Of a DNA stretch of 64,000 nucleotides, positions 17,865 to 26,883 are shown piece after piece. Below the pieces are notes generated by a model. It had not been told where the DNA came from and made no database searches. It worked only from the letters and a program-made list of their open reading frames with translations. Every line of letters starts with the position of its first letter. Position 1 is the first letter of the stretch. Source of the stretch: Sedimenticola_A sp040506895 (GTDB lineage: Bacteria > Pseudomonadota > Gammaproteobacteria > Chromatiales > Chromatiaceae). A program made the translations under genes and the position numbers. The stretch lies in NCBI GenBank assembly GCA_040506895.1, contig JBEVVY010000001.1, positions 3,581,116 to 3,645,115 on the forward strand. The letters run 5' to 3'.

Positions 17865-19152
17865 GATGCATCCACTACTGCTGCTCTTTATGGCCGAACT
17901 CCTGTTCCTGACCACGGCGGGCATGATTGTCATGCTGGTCATGGGGATGATCAGAAAGAAGCGTGACCGTGCAGCCGCCCGGGCACTCATCGAGCGGATC
18001 AAGAGCGACGAGGAGCGTCGCAAGCAGGAGACCAGGGAGATACTGGAAGAGAGATACGGCATCGATGGAGAGCCCCTGGAATCATCGATGGTGCTGATCG
18101 ATCACGGTGAAAAATTTCTCTACCAGAACATGATCAACACCTACCTCAATCGTGATGCAGATGCATTGCAGAATTTTGCGGTTGATTACGAGAGCTCGGT
18201 GGCAGCCTACCGGGATCTGCAGATTCCCAAGGGCAAGGTGAAGGTGGTGCACAAGGAGGTGGAGGGCGCCGCCGCACAGGAGGTTACAGAGCAGCATCTC
18301 GAGGAGCTGGAAGTGCTGCGCAAGGAGAATGCGCGCCTCTCGGACGAGTTGAAGATAACAATGGACACCATGAGCCGCATGCTCAACGAGTATGCCTCGA
18401 TGTACGGTGGTGGCACCGGTGCCGATCTCGACAAAGAGAAGATGCTCAAGATGTTCCAGGCTGAACGGGAAGAAGAGGAGGCCAGGGCGGCAAGCATCGA
18501 GATGGAAGATGGTGAGCTGCGGGTGGTCGATCATCAGCCGGATGAAGAGGCGGCCGCAGAGGAGATTGCTGAAGCGGAGGTGGCAGAAGAGGAGATCCCT
18601 GAGCCGGAAGATCTCTCCGAGCCCGAACTGGACCTGCTGGTTGAAGAGGAGAGTGTCGAAGAGGCCAGCGGACTCGATGACGTTGACTGGGACGAGGTTG
18701 AGCAGGACATCCTGGAGACACAACCCGAGCCCGAGGCAGCTGTGGAAGTGCCGCCAGGGGAGGAGGAAGCGCCACCTGAGCCAGAAGAGGCTGCTGAACC
18801 GACCGTGATAGAAGAACCCACGGTGGTTGAGGAGCCTGAGCAGGCATCCGAGATAGAGGAGCCGACGATTGTCGAAGAGCCGACGATTGCTGAGGAGCCG
18901 ACGATTGTCGAGGAGCCAACGATTGTCGAGGAACCAACGATTGCAGAAGAGCCTACACAGGCAGCCGAGGCAGTACCAACGCCAGTCGAAGAGACCGGGC
19001 AGGAAGAAGCGGCTGAAGAGGTGGAGGATCTGGAGGATCTTGAACTGGGTGATGACCTGGAAGATGAAGACGAGGTGATCGACCTGGACGAGGAAGAGGA
19101 TGAGGTGATCGATCTCGACGAGGATGAAGAGGCGGAGAAGCCCAAAGAGTAA
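17857..19152 (+). CDS. Membrane-anchored coiled-coil protein with acidic repeats
   Basis: A 431-residue protein with one N-terminal TM helix (LLLLFMAELLFLTTAGMIVML), a charged coiled coil (residues about 30-180) and a strongly acidic C-terminal half. That half includes a run of six-residue repeats of the form EEPTIV/EEPTIA (about 18,850-18,960) and ends with D/E-rich blocks built on EVIDLDE. The repeats are recent at DNA level (near-identical GAGGAGCCGACGATT units). The start at 17857 has GAGGAG upstream and overlaps the VWA gene, so the two products probably act together at the inner membrane. I do not recognise a family. Confidence 0.78.
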   Translation: MVEMHPLLLLFMAELLFLTTAGMIVMLVMGMIRKKRDRAAARALIERIKSDEERRKQETREILEERYGIDGEPLESSMVLIDHGEKFLYQNMINTYLNRDADALQNFAVDYESSVAAYRDLQIPKGKVKVVHKEVEGAAAQEVTEQHLEELEVLRKENARLSDELKITMDTMSRMLNEYASMYGGGTGADLDKEKMLKMFQAEREEEEARAASIEMEDGELRVVDHQPDEEAAAEEIAEAEVAEEEIPEPEDLSEPELDLLVEEESVEEASGLDDVDWDEVEQDILETQPEPEAAVEVPPGEEEAPPEPEEAAEPTVIEEPTVVEEPEQASEIEEPTIVEEPTIAEEPTIVEEPTIVEEPTIAEEPTQAAEAVPTPVEETGQEEAAEEVEDLEDLELGDDLEDEDEVIDLDEEEDEVIDLDEDEEAEKPKE

Positions 19153-19177
19153 CCTGTCTCGACCAGGTCTCCGGGAA

Positions 19178-19216
19178 TAAAAAAAGCCCGCATACCGAGG
19201 TATGCGGGCTTTTTAT
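19178..19216. terminator. Bidirectional terminator between the acidic-repeat gene and soxZ
   Basis: A near-perfect inverted repeat (AAAAAGCCCGCATACC / GGTATGCGGGCTTTTT) with a 2-3 base loop has A and T runs on both sides. It can terminate both the plus-strand VWA operon and the minus-strand soxYZ operon. Confidence 0.93.
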
Positions 19217-19233
19217 TTCGGGTGTCGGACGCT

Positions 19234-19551
19234 TTAGCCGATCTTGGCTTCTGCGGATTCCGAGTTGCCCTTGTTGTCCACCCAGCTCAGCTTCATCATG
19301 TCGCCTTTCTTGGCGCCGGAGAACTTGAAGGAGAGATAGGGGTTCTTGGACACGCCGCCGCTGAGCAGGGCGGACATCACGGTCTTGCCACCGGACTCGC
19401 AGGTCACTTCCTGGATGAAGTGGGCGGGGATCGCCTTGCCGGTCTTCTTGTCTTTACGACCACCGGTCTCCATGGGGTGGGTCATAAGTGCCTTGACGGT
19501 GATCACGCCACCTTTTTCCTTGGCGCGGATCTTGATGGATTTCTTAGCCAT
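19234..19551 (-). CDS. soxZ: SoxZ, thiosulfate-oxidation carrier subunit
   Basis: A 105-residue SoxZ with an immunoglobulin-like fold: SIKIRAKEKGGVITVKALMTH, the HPMETG loop, IPAHFIQEV and FSGAKKGDMMKLSW. SoxZ forms the SoxYZ heterodimer and helps other Sox enzymes dock with SoxY in the periplasm. It has no signal peptide, as expected, because it is exported with SoxY. soxY lies 56 bases upstream. No soxA, soxX or soxB lies in the window. Confidence 0.96.
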   Translation of the reverse strand: MAKKSIKIRAKEKGGVITVKALMTHPMETGGRKDKKTGKAIPAHFIQEVTCESGGKTVMSALLSGGVSKNPYLSFKFSGAKKGDMMKLSWVDNKGNSESAEAKIG

Positions 19552-19607
19552 GCTTCTATACCTCGAATTCTGTAGTCTTTGGTACCGGTCGGTAGAGGCT
19601 CTGGGCC

Positions 19608-20084
19608 TTAACCGCCACAGCCACCGATGGTGACCTTGACCTCTTTACGGTTGCTCTGCAGCTTACCGCCTGCCTTGACCACGGCGACGACATCGCCGGT
19701 CTTACCCATCTTGATGCGGGTGGAGACGAAGCCCACAGCGCCCTCGCCAAGGTTGAAGCTGGCGACCAGGGGAACGGGGTTGTTGGCAGCGACGATGGAG
19801 ATGGATTCCACGCCAGCCATGTCGGTAGATACGGTGATCGGCACCACGGCGCCGTTCTCGGCGATATCGGGAGCCTTGATCTTGATGTCACCACTCTCGG
19901 CAGTATCGCTGCTGCCGTGAAGTGCAGTCAGTGCATCAGAGAGTTTCTTGGCTTCAAAAGCTTCTTTCGGCCAGGCGGCCAGAACTGCCCGAGGAGTCAG
20001 CAGGCCGGCACCGACCGCTACGCCCAGCGCCCCGGCTGCGAGGGAACCTTTTACAAAGATTCGGCGTTTCATGTTCATTTCCAT
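19608..20084 (-). CDS. soxY: SoxY, thiosulfate-oxidation carrier subunit
   Basis: A 158-residue SoxY. The twin-arginine signal is visible as KRRIFVKGSLAAGALG, with probable cleavage after VLA. The C-terminus is the flexible swinging arm ending VTIGGCGG, whose cysteine binds the sulfur substrate covalently. The start at 20084 (ATG preceded by AGGAGACACAAG) is preferred over the much longer ORF from 20192; two more in-frame ATGs lie within 12 bases. It is transcribed ahead of soxZ. Confidence 0.96.
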   Translation of the reverse strand: MEMNMKRRIFVKGSLAAGALGVAVGAGLLTPRAVLAAWPKEAFEAKKLSDALTALHGSSDTAESGDIKIKAPDIAENGAVVPITVSTDMAGVESISIVAANNPVPLVASFNLGEGAVGFVSTRIKMGKTGDVVAVVKAGGKLQSNRKEVKVTIGGCGG

Positions 20085-20440
20085 CTTGTGTCTCCTGTTA
20101 CGAGGAAATTGCAATAAAATCATTAGTTGGAAAGTGGAATTGCAGAGAAGTTCCTCTCCGCGCACCAGCGGTTTCCAAATAATAGAAAACAAGGCGGTAA
20201 TCGAGACGGGAGCCGGTGAGCCGGTTGCGTAACTTGTACTACCTCCTTCAGTCCGGGGCTTGCAGTCTGCGGCATTGTGTTCTTTGTCGGTTCCAGGGAC
20301 CAGCTCCCCGAACCACTGCCGTCTTGTTGCTTGCGCTATTGCGCATTTTCACCCCAGCAAACCACTAGCATACCTGAACCCATACTGTTGGCAAACCCTA
20401 AAAAGGGCACCAAAACCGTGGATATTATGGGTTTATTCCT
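20085..20440. other. 355-base intergenic region upstream of soxY and downstream of bepA
   Basis: No credible gene was seen. The short ORFs here lack ribosome sites and show no protein-like composition. The region should contain the soxY promoter on the minus strand, but I could not identify a clear -10/-35 pair. A CACCGGCT-type short repeat (CCGGCTCACCGGCTCCC on the minus strand near 20205-20225) is the only local pattern. Confidence 0.5.
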
Positions 20441-21934
20441 CTACTTCCCACGCTGTTTCAGATCGTTCAGCTCTTGCCTCACCAGCTTCAGTCGCGCTGC
20501 CAGGCTGGCACTGCGGTAGTAGTCCAGGGATTTGTCGCCCAGGGCCAGCTGCAGCTGCTGTACCGCCTGCTCCAGGTTGCCTGAATGGTAGTGGTATTCG
20601 GCCAGGTACTGCCGCCCAAGGGTGGTCTGCCCGCTATCCCCTGCAGCCCGGGCAAGCAGGCTGTAGAGGGTCGTGTCGTCCGGCTGACCGCGCAGTTGAT
20701 CCTCGAGGATGGGGATCGCCTCCCGCGGGGCACCTTCGTCGACCAGGGTCTGGGCAAGATAGATGCTGAGGGGGTAGTTGCCGGGATAGAGGGCAAGGCC
20801 GTTTTTCAGTGTCTCCACACTTTGTGCGGTCTGGCCGCTCTTCTTCAGCAGCAGGGCATCAGCCACGATGTAATCGATCTGCTGGGGGCGCTTCTGCAAC
20901 AGCAGGTCGAGCTGTTCCCTCGCGGTTTTGAAATCCCGGGTGGTGATCAGCGACAGCAGGTAGCCATAGCGCTGGGCCTCCCGGTTGCGGTAGCGTTTCT
21001 CCTGGAGCGAGCTCCTGAAATACTTCACCGCTTCCACTGGCTTGCTGAACTGGGATGATTTCAGCCGCGCCCTGAGCAGGTTGTACTCGAGGCTGTCCGG
21101 GCGCTGTTTGTAGGGATAGCGGTCGGCCCGTCCATGCGCATCGGCGATGCGATTGGTGGTCACCGGGTGGGTGCGAAGAAATTCGGGGAGTTTGCCGGTG
21201 TCGTAGAGGCGGGTGTTTTTGCCCATACGGGAGAAGAAGACGGGCATTGCCCGTGGATCGAAATCGGCATCCGCCATAATCTGGATGCCGACATTGTCGG
21301 CCTCCTCTTCATGATTGCGGGTGAAATTGATCTGGCGCTGCATCATGCCCGCCTGGATTCCGGTCGCGGCGGCAATGGCGGCATCGGGGTTGTCCGCCGA
21401 GGCACCGATCACCAGGGCTGCCAGGATGAGCGCTGCGGCCGGCACGCTCATGCGGCTCACCGCGTCGTAGGTCCTGACCAGGTGGCGCTGGCTGACATGG
21501 GCGATTTCGTGGGCCAGTACCGACGCCAGTTCACTCTCGGATTCGGTGGTTGTGATCAGCCCGGTGTAGATGCCGATATGGCCACCGGGACCGGCGAAGG
21601 CGTTGATCTGGGGGTTGTCCACGATAAAGAAGTTGTAGCTGCCCGCCGGGGAGCCGGTCTGTTCGGCCAGGCGGTTGCCCAGGGTCTGGATGTAGTTATT
21701 GACCAGCGGGTCGGAGAGCAGGGTCATGGAGTTGCGAATGGAACGCATGAAGGCCTGTCCGAGCCGCTTCTCCTGGGTGGGTGTGAGGACGCTGCCCGAG
21801 GGATCTCCGATCTCCGGCAGGTTGTACTGGCGTGCGTGGAGCGGCGCCAGGAGGCTCGCGTAGAGGAACAGGCTGCAGACAATCAGCGCCAGCAGCCGGG
21901 ATGGGGCTCTTCTTGGGGTATTGGCTTTATGCAT
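20441..21934 (-). CDS. bepA: BepA/YfgC-type periplasmic M48 metalloprotease with TPR repeats
   Basis: A 497-residue periplasmic protease and chaperone for outer-membrane protein assembly. It has a signal peptide (LALIVCSLFLYASLLAPLHA), an M48 zinc protease domain with VLAHEIAHVSQRH (HExxH) and a downstream EEEADNVGIQIM glutamate ligand, then a C-terminal TPR domain (from about residue 300). FAGPGGHIGIYTGLI is a family marker. The length is typical of BepA. Confidence 0.93.
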   Translation of the reverse strand: MHKANTPRRAPSRLLALIVCSLFLYASLLAPLHARQYNLPEIGDPSGSVLTPTQEKRLGQAFMRSIRNSMTLLSDPLVNNYIQTLGNRLAEQTGSPAGSYNFFIVDNPQINAFAGPGGHIGIYTGLITTTESESELASVLAHEIAHVSQRHLVRTYDAVSRMSVPAAALILAALVIGASADNPDAAIAAATGIQAGMMQRQINFTRNHEEEADNVGIQIMADADFDPRAMPVFFSRMGKNTRLYDTGKLPEFLRTHPVTTNRIADAHGRADRYPYKQRPDSLEYNLLRARLKSSQFSKPVEAVKYFRSSLQEKRYRNREAQRYGYLLSLITTRDFKTAREQLDLLLQKRPQQIDYIVADALLLKKSGQTAQSVETLKNGLALYPGNYPLSIYLAQTLVDEGAPREAIPILEDQLRGQPDDTTLYSLLARAAGDSGQTTLGRQYLAEYHYHSGNLEQAVQQLQLALGDKSLDYYRSASLAARLKLVRQELNDLKQRGK

Positions 21935-21971
21935 GTTGCAGTAGAAGACCCGGTTGCCTGTGCAAAGTTCC

Positions 21972-23216
21972 TCAGTTCAGTTGGATGCGCTGCCCCCAGG
22001 GAACCGGCTGCTTGCCCTTGACCAGCCAGATCACCGGGTAGCCGGGCGGGTTCTCGGGGAACGCGCCCTCGGCATCTGTGAAATATACCAGGGACTCGGG
22101 CCTGAAGCCTGCGCTGTCCACCCACTCGAAGACCGGTTTGAAGCTGGTGCCGCCTCCGCCCTTGAAGGATTCGGGCAGGCTGAACTCCTCCCAGGGTTCG
22201 AAAATCCAGGGGCCGTTCTCCGACAGGGCGGCATCGCAGGCCAGCAGGGTGACCCTGGCACGGACCTGTCCCTTGAGGGCATTGATTTCAGCAAGAAACT
22301 CGCTGAACTCCTGCTCCTTGATGGAGCCGCTGGTGTCCAGTGCCACCACGATGTCCACCTGGTGGCTGCGCAGGCTCGGCAGTATGAAATCGCCTTCGCG
22401 GCGGGAGGGTCGCATGTAGCTGTAGTCGTCCCGGGCCGATGGGGTGAGATAGTGGGCCAGCAGCATGCGCCAGGGCAGCTGGGGCTGCAGCAGGTGGTCG
22501 ATCATGCGCGCCAGGGAACCGCCCATCTTGCCCGCCTGCATCGCCTGCTGGGCGGCACCTGCCATGCGTTGCTGCCACTGGATGGAGAGGGTCTCCTGTT
22601 CGTCGGGGGTCAGGGGCTCGGGTTCGCCGGCACCGTTCTCGCCCTCGCTGGGCTGCGTCTGGCCCGTCTCTTCAGGCTCTTCCCGGCTTTTTCCCTGGGG
22701 AGGCGGGGGCTTGCTGAGGTCCTTCTCCGTCTTTCCTGTGCCACCTTCCTTCTGGTTGTCCTTGTCGTAGGCGTGGGTGTCGAGGGTCTCCTTGGTGTCG
22801 TCATCCTCCAGCCAGGGGTAGATCTCTTCCGCGGTCATGCCGCGGTAGGCCTCCATGATGAGGGCGTTTGGCGGTGCTTTCAGCCCCTCGTCCACCAGCA
22901 GGGGATTGATGGCGTAGTCACAGGCCAGGTCCCAGAGATGCTTCTTGCGATGCTGACGACGGGCGAAGTGGGAGAGGGCGCAGTGCAGGGCGTCATGGGC
23001 CAGCATGAACTGGGTCTCGTCCAGGCTGAGTGCGTCGATGTATTCGGCGTTGTAGTAGAACTTGCGGGCATCGGTGCCTGTGGTTTTGCACCATTCGGGG
23101 TCTGCCGCCTCCATGGGCAGGCGCAGCACCAGGGCACCCAGGAACGGTTTGTCCAGGATCAGCTTGGTGCGGGCCGCTGCCAGCTTGGTCTCGACTTTCT
23201 GCGGGTCCACGGTCAC
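21972..23216 (-). CDS. VWA-like / DUF2201-type metallopeptidase-domain protein
   Basis: A 414-residue soluble protein. The N-terminal metallopeptidase-like domain has AHDALHCALSHFARR at residue about 73; the usual HExxH glutamate is Asp here. A low-complexity Pro/Glu/Gly linker (about 150-215) follows. The C-terminal VWA-like domain has VVALDTSGSIKEQEF (MIDAS DxSGS), GGGGTSFKP and LVYFTDAEG. It overlaps the MoxR-type ATPase gene by 4 bases (ATGA), the common pairing in which the ATPase and VWA partner assemble or activate target enzymes. The target is unknown. Confidence 0.88.
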   Translation of the reverse strand: MTVDPQKVETKLAAARTKLILDKPFLGALVLRLPMEAADPEWCKTTGTDARKFYYNAEYIDALSLDETQFMLAHDALHCALSHFARRQHRKKHLWDLACDYAINPLLVDEGLKAPPNALIMEAYRGMTAEEIYPWLEDDDTKETLDTHAYDKDNQKEGGTGKTEKDLSKPPPPQGKSREEPEETGQTQPSEGENGAGEPEPLTPDEQETLSIQWQQRMAGAAQQAMQAGKMGGSLARMIDHLLQPQLPWRMLLAHYLTPSARDDYSYMRPSRREGDFILPSLRSHQVDIVVALDTSGSIKEQEFSEFLAEINALKGQVRARVTLLACDAALSENGPWIFEPWEEFSLPESFKGGGGTSFKPVFEWVDSAGFRPESLVYFTDAEGAFPENPPGYPVIWLVKGKQPVPWGQRIQLN

Positions 23217-24256
23217 TCGAACAGCATCACGTCGGAGATCGCCTGGGCCCAGTTGCTGAACTGGGGTACTTCGAAGACCGCGTTACCGATGGCGCGGTGC
23301 ATGTCGGAGACCAGCATCACGCCCATCTCCCGGTGAGGGAAGAAGCCGGCATAGTCGAGTATGTTGCCCAGGATCCGGTTACGGTTCTCGTCGCCTTCCG
23401 AGCGTACGGCACGGCCCACCAGGGCGGCGGCCACGGCGTATTGGAGATCGATCTCCTCGGGCACCGCGGTCTCCTCACCTGAGACGATGGCATCCAGGTC
23501 GGGCATCTGGTCCAGGCTGTTGACGAAGGCGTGCAGTTCGATGCCTGCCGCCGGTCCCACGCAGGCCTGCAGGGTGCCCTGCAGCAGCTGGGGGTGGCCG
23601 GTGAATTTCTGCAGCCCACGGTGGGCGAACTCCCAGGAGCGCGGGGAGGGGAAGGCCACCGGGTTGTGGCTGGGGTCGAAATCGAACAGCAGCTCCGGAC
23701 GAAAACGCAGGAAACCGATAATGCGCTCGTCGATGTCGTTGCGGTAGGCCCAGAGCACCCAGTCGTCCAGGTTCACCTCCACCTCGAAGTGGGAGAAGCG
23801 GTTGGCCAGGGGGGCGGGCATGCTGTAGGTCACGCCCCGGTCGCCCTGGCGGTTGCCGGCAGCGAAGATCGCCCAGCCGTCAGGTACCTGGTATTCACCC
23901 AGCCGGCGGTCGAGGATCAGCTGGTAGGCCGCGGCGGAGACCGCCGGTGGCGCGGAGTTGATCTCGTCCAGAAAGAGGATGCCCGCCGGGCCGTGGCGTT
24001 GCTCATCGGGAAGCAGGGCGGGTATGGCCCACTCCACGTGACCCTCCTGGCGGAAGGGGATGCCGCGCAGGTCGCTGGGCTCCATCTGCGAGAGACGGAT
24101 ATCGATTACCGGTACATCGTGCCTGGCGGCGATCTGGGCCACCATCTGGGATTTGCCCACGCCGGGAGGACCCCAGAGCATGACGGGTGTGTGGTGGCCC
24201 TCGGCGGTGCTGGTGAATTCGCGGTCGAGGACCGTCATTAACTGTGCTGGACGCAT
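23213..24256 (-). CDS. MoxR-family AAA+ ATPase
   Basis: A 347-residue AAA+ ATPase with Walker A LWGPPGVGKSQM, Walker B GILFLDEINSAPP and sensor-1 AAGNRQGDRG. MoxR-type proteins act as chaperones with VWA partners to insert cofactors or activate enzymes. The partner gene overlaps its stop codon. A structural relation to CbbQ/NorQ proteins is possible, but no RuBisCO or NO-reductase gene is nearby. Confidence 0.9.
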   Translation of the reverse strand: MRPAQLMTVLDREFTSTAEGHHTPVMLWGPPGVGKSQMVAQIAARHDVPVIDIRLSQMEPSDLRGIPFRQEGHVEWAIPALLPDEQRHGPAGILFLDEINSAPPAVSAAAYQLILDRRLGEYQVPDGWAIFAAGNRQGDRGVTYSMPAPLANRFSHFEVEVNLDDWVLWAYRNDIDERIIGFLRFRPELLFDFDPSHNPVAFPSPRSWEFAHRGLQKFTGHPQLLQGTLQACVGPAAGIELHAFVNSLDQMPDLDAIVSGEETAVPEEIDLQYAVAAALVGRAVRSEGDENRNRILGNILDYAGFFPHREMGVMLVSDMHRAIGNAVFEVPQFSNWAQAISDVMLFE

Positions 24257-24298
24257 GGAACAGACTACCTTCGGATTCTGGATATTTATTATGTGTGT

Positions 24299-24853
24299 TT
24301 ACATGAAGAGGTTGCGGGTGATCCGCTTGAGCTGCTTGTAGACATCGGGGCCATCCTTGTCCATCACCTGGTCGATCACCCAGCGGTTCTCCTGGCTCTC
24401 GCCCATCACCTGCTGAATCTCGAAGCCGAGGTGACGCATGAAGGGGTAGCTCGGTCCCTCGTCGGTAAAGCCGAACTCGGCATACTCCCCGGCCCGCTGA
24501 TTGAATCGCGCTATGAAAACGGAACGCGGATCCTCGCTGCCGAGAAGCTCAGATGCGTTGTCGGCTATATGATCCGCCATTTTCAGGACCAGGGCGGTGA
24601 TGAGGGTCTGGCGCTCTTCACTGTCGAGCATCCCGCTGGCAATGCGATCCACGATCTGGGCCTGGTAGATCAGGTACTCGGAGATCACGTCCAGGCGTTG
24701 CTGGTCGTCGTTGTAAATGAAGTGCTCGCCGTGAAGGGTGATGGCCTTGTCTACGGCCAGTTTCCAGCCGTTGAAGGCGATGGCACCGCCGATCTCCTCG
24801 AGAGAGCGGTTCGAGTCTTCATTGTGCCACTGGCTTTTGGTGCGTACTGCCAC
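24299..24853 (-). CDS. Conserved 184-aa protein of unknown function
   Basis: A soluble, helical, acidic protein with segments EEIGGAIAFNGWKLAVDKAITLHGEHF, DVISEYLIYQAQIVDRI and a C-terminal DVYKQLKRITRNLFM. No cysteines, signal peptide or known motif are seen. It lies 42 bases upstream of the MoxR gene on the same strand, so it may be the first gene of the MoxR-VWA operon. I do not recognise the family. Confidence 0.75.
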   Translation of the reverse strand: MAVRTKSQWHNEDSNRSLEEIGGAIAFNGWKLAVDKAITLHGEHFIYNDDQQRLDVISEYLIYQAQIVDRIASGMLDSEERQTLITALVLKMADHIADNASELLGSEDPRSVFIARFNQRAGEYAEFGFTDEGPSYPFMRHLGFEIQQVMGESQENRWVIDQVMDKDGPDVYKQLKRITRNLFM

Positions 24854-24957
24854 GAAAAAATCTCCTACGACATTACCTACAGGAAACGGGGTTTTGCTAA
24901 TCTTACAGTCATGTTAGTGTTAATACCATACTATTTTACTAGGGAAATTACCCTTCG

Positions 24958-26022
24958 ATGCAGCGTGGTAATCCCATGAAAGACGATCACCTGGCACTTC
25001 TGCAGAGCAGTGTGCAGCACAACTGCCACATATCCGACTCCCGGCACGGCACCGAGTATGGGCTCTGTACCTACCTGATGCGTATGCGTGAGTACTTCCG
25101 GTGGGAGAAGGGGTTCGGTTTTTCCGCCTCCCTGGACAAGGAGGAGATCTCCCAGTGGCTGGAGGAGCGGGAGGCCCTGTGGGAAGGGCTCGAGGAGGAG
25201 GATTTCCGCTCACTCAGTTTTGCCGGTGACGATTTCGACCCCTTCGACAACGACGGGATCAACGCCCGCTTAACCGAGCAGGGACTGGTCTACAGTGGCG
25301 GCTATGGGCGTTCGGGAAGGCCCCATTTCTTTCTTGGTGAGCTGGAACATCACGAAAAGCTGGATGGTTTTTCCGTGCTGATCTCCGGCCGGGAGCTGGC
25401 CAGGGATCTTGCGTCACCGCCGGCCATGAGTGTCGGCAGGACCATGTTCATCCGTCGTGAATCCCTGCGCCGCATGCTCTGGGAGAAACTGGAGAGCTGG
25501 CGCTGGAGCCGTCCAGACAATGCGTTGGGCAGGGCCTTCTCATGTTATGACTTCGAGCAGGATACCGATGGCGCCCTGGATGCCATGACGGACCATGAAA
25601 TCGAGCTTGCGATACTTCACGAGAAGGGCGAGTGCGAGGCGGGCAGACTGCTGGGCGATGGATGGCAGGAGATGCTGTCCGACTTCGATTACACACCTGC
25701 CGAACTGATCGCCCGGGCCGTGCGTGATCACCTGGCGGACTGTATCTCCACGCTGCCCGCACTTGCAGCTATCGATCGTCCTTCATCGGTCCACTTCTTC
25801 ATGGGTAACCTGGGGGGGATGCGCAAGGAGATATTCCCCGGGATTCAAACCGCCTACCAGGCGTGGGACGAGAGCGGTGACTTTTCGGCTCTCCGGCAAC
25901 TGGCCGAAGCGGGAAGAGAACACTGGGCAGAACTGGCCGGTCGCTTCCTGGAACTGCACCAGAAGCGGGGCAGGGATGCAGCGGATGCGGTTGCCAGGCT
26001 GGCCACCGGGCATCAGCTGTAA
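24958..26022 (+). CDS. Conserved protein of unknown function, about 350 aa
   Basis: A soluble protein of 354 residues, or 348 from the second ATG at 24976. The N-terminal third is helical with NCHISDSRHGTEYGLCTYLMRMREYFRWE. Later blocks are FDPFDNDGINARL, GRPHFFLGELEHHEKLDGF and a C-terminal domain with SVHFFMGNLGGMRKEIFPGI. His, Cys and acidic residues in the N-terminal block could bind metal, but there is no standard motif. It is divergent from the 184-aa gene, with about 100 bases between the starts. I cannot assign a function. Confidence 0.78.
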   Translation: MQRGNPMKDDHLALLQSSVQHNCHISDSRHGTEYGLCTYLMRMREYFRWEKGFGFSASLDKEEISQWLEEREALWEGLEEEDFRSLSFAGDDFDPFDNDGINARLTEQGLVYSGGYGRSGRPHFFLGELEHHEKLDGFSVLISGRELARDLASPPAMSVGRTMFIRRESLRRMLWEKLESWRWSRPDNALGRAFSCYDFEQDTDGALDAMTDHEIELAILHEKGECEAGRLLGDGWQEMLSDFDYTPAELIARAVRDHLADCISTLPALAAIDRPSSVHFFMGNLGGMRKEIFPGIQTAYQAWDESGDFSALRQLAEAGREHWAELAGRFLELHQKRGRDAADAVARLATGHQL

Positions 26023-26031
26023 GGGAAGGAG

Positions 26032-26349
26032 CTACTCGAAGGTGGTCTGCGACGGATCGCCGTTGTTGTCGATTCTGATCCGCCGGGTCTCCGGCTGCCG
26101 GCTCAGGATATAGCCGGCGCTCAGCATCGCCAGCCCTTCGTTATGGCCCTCGATAGCGCCCAGCAGCTTGTCGGCCGCAACCTGGCAGCGTTGAAGCGTG
26201 TCGGGGTTTGACACCCACTCCTGGCCGAGCTGCACACCTTCAGCCATGTTTGCTTCGAGCCGCGCAAAGGAGTCTTCAGAAGAGGCGATATAATCGTCGG
26301 GGACATTGATGTTCATCGAGTAGTCATCGATGATGATATTCAGTTCCAT
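26032..26349 (-). CDS. Conserved 105-aa protein of unknown function
   Basis: A small acidic soluble protein (MELNIIIDDYSMNINVPDDYI at the N-terminus; LGAIEGHNEGLAMLSAGYIL in the middle). It is convergent with the preceding gene, with 9 bases between the stops. No motif was recognised, and a single Cys is present. Its N-terminal beta strands followed by helices give no family match that I can name. Confidence 0.65.
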   Translation of the reverse strand: MELNIIIDDYSMNINVPDDYIASSEDSFARLEANMAEGVQLGQEWVSNPDTLQRCQVAADKLLGAIEGHNEGLAMLSAGYILSRQPETRRIRIDNNGDPSQTTFE

Positions 26350-26456
26350 TGCTGGCGCCTTTTGTATAAAACAGTTCAGAATAATCGTAATGTGCGGATT
26401 CTACCGTATTTTCAGTACAAGCAATGCCACTGAAATCGTGGAAATTGAGAGAGTAA

Positions 26457-26840
26457 ATGTCGGAGCAGAAAAAAATATTGTCCATCGTCGAGATGGGGGG
26501 CTACCCGGATTTCGCACCGCTTTTCCGTAACCTGGGTTTCCAGCCGGAGAAGGTGCATGCCATACGCAAGGCACAGGTCTGGCTGAAGAAGAACAAGCCG
26601 GCAGTGGTTGTCAGCGAGTTCCACTTCGATCCTGAGCTGCGCGACCGCATGAGCAACCTGGAGTCTTTGATGGCCACGCTTCAGCGTTATGCCCCGGATG
26701 CCAAGGTGATCGTCTTCATTGACAAAAACCACCGTGACCGGCTGGAGAAGGTGGAGGCCCGGTATAATGTGTTCGGTGCACTGGACTATCCCATTGACGA
26801 AGAGCGTTTGAAAGCACTGTTGCAGAAAGCGGCCGAATAG
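26457..26840 (+). CDS. Receiver-like (pseudo-receiver) domain protein
   Basis: A stand-alone 127-residue domain with the alternating beta-alpha order of a response-regulator receiver: KILSIVEMG, AVVVSEFHFDPELRD, DAKVIVFIDKNHRD, NVFGALDYPIDEERLKALL. The position expected for the phospho-acceptor Asp is Glu (VVSEF), while a Lys follows VFID as in normal receivers. It may therefore be a phosphorylation-independent signalling or binding module. No histidine kinase is adjacent. The dioxygenase gene starts 43 bases later. Confidence 0.65.
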   Translation: MSEQKKILSIVEMGGYPDFAPLFRNLGFQPEKVHAIRKAQVWLKKNKPAVVVSEFHFDPELRDRMSNLESLMATLQRYAPDAKVIVFIDKNHRDRLEKVEARYNVFGALDYPIDEERLKALLQKAAE

Positions 26841-26883
26841 CCCTTTTCCTTGCACGGCGCAACAACTCGGAGTGGTAACTACC

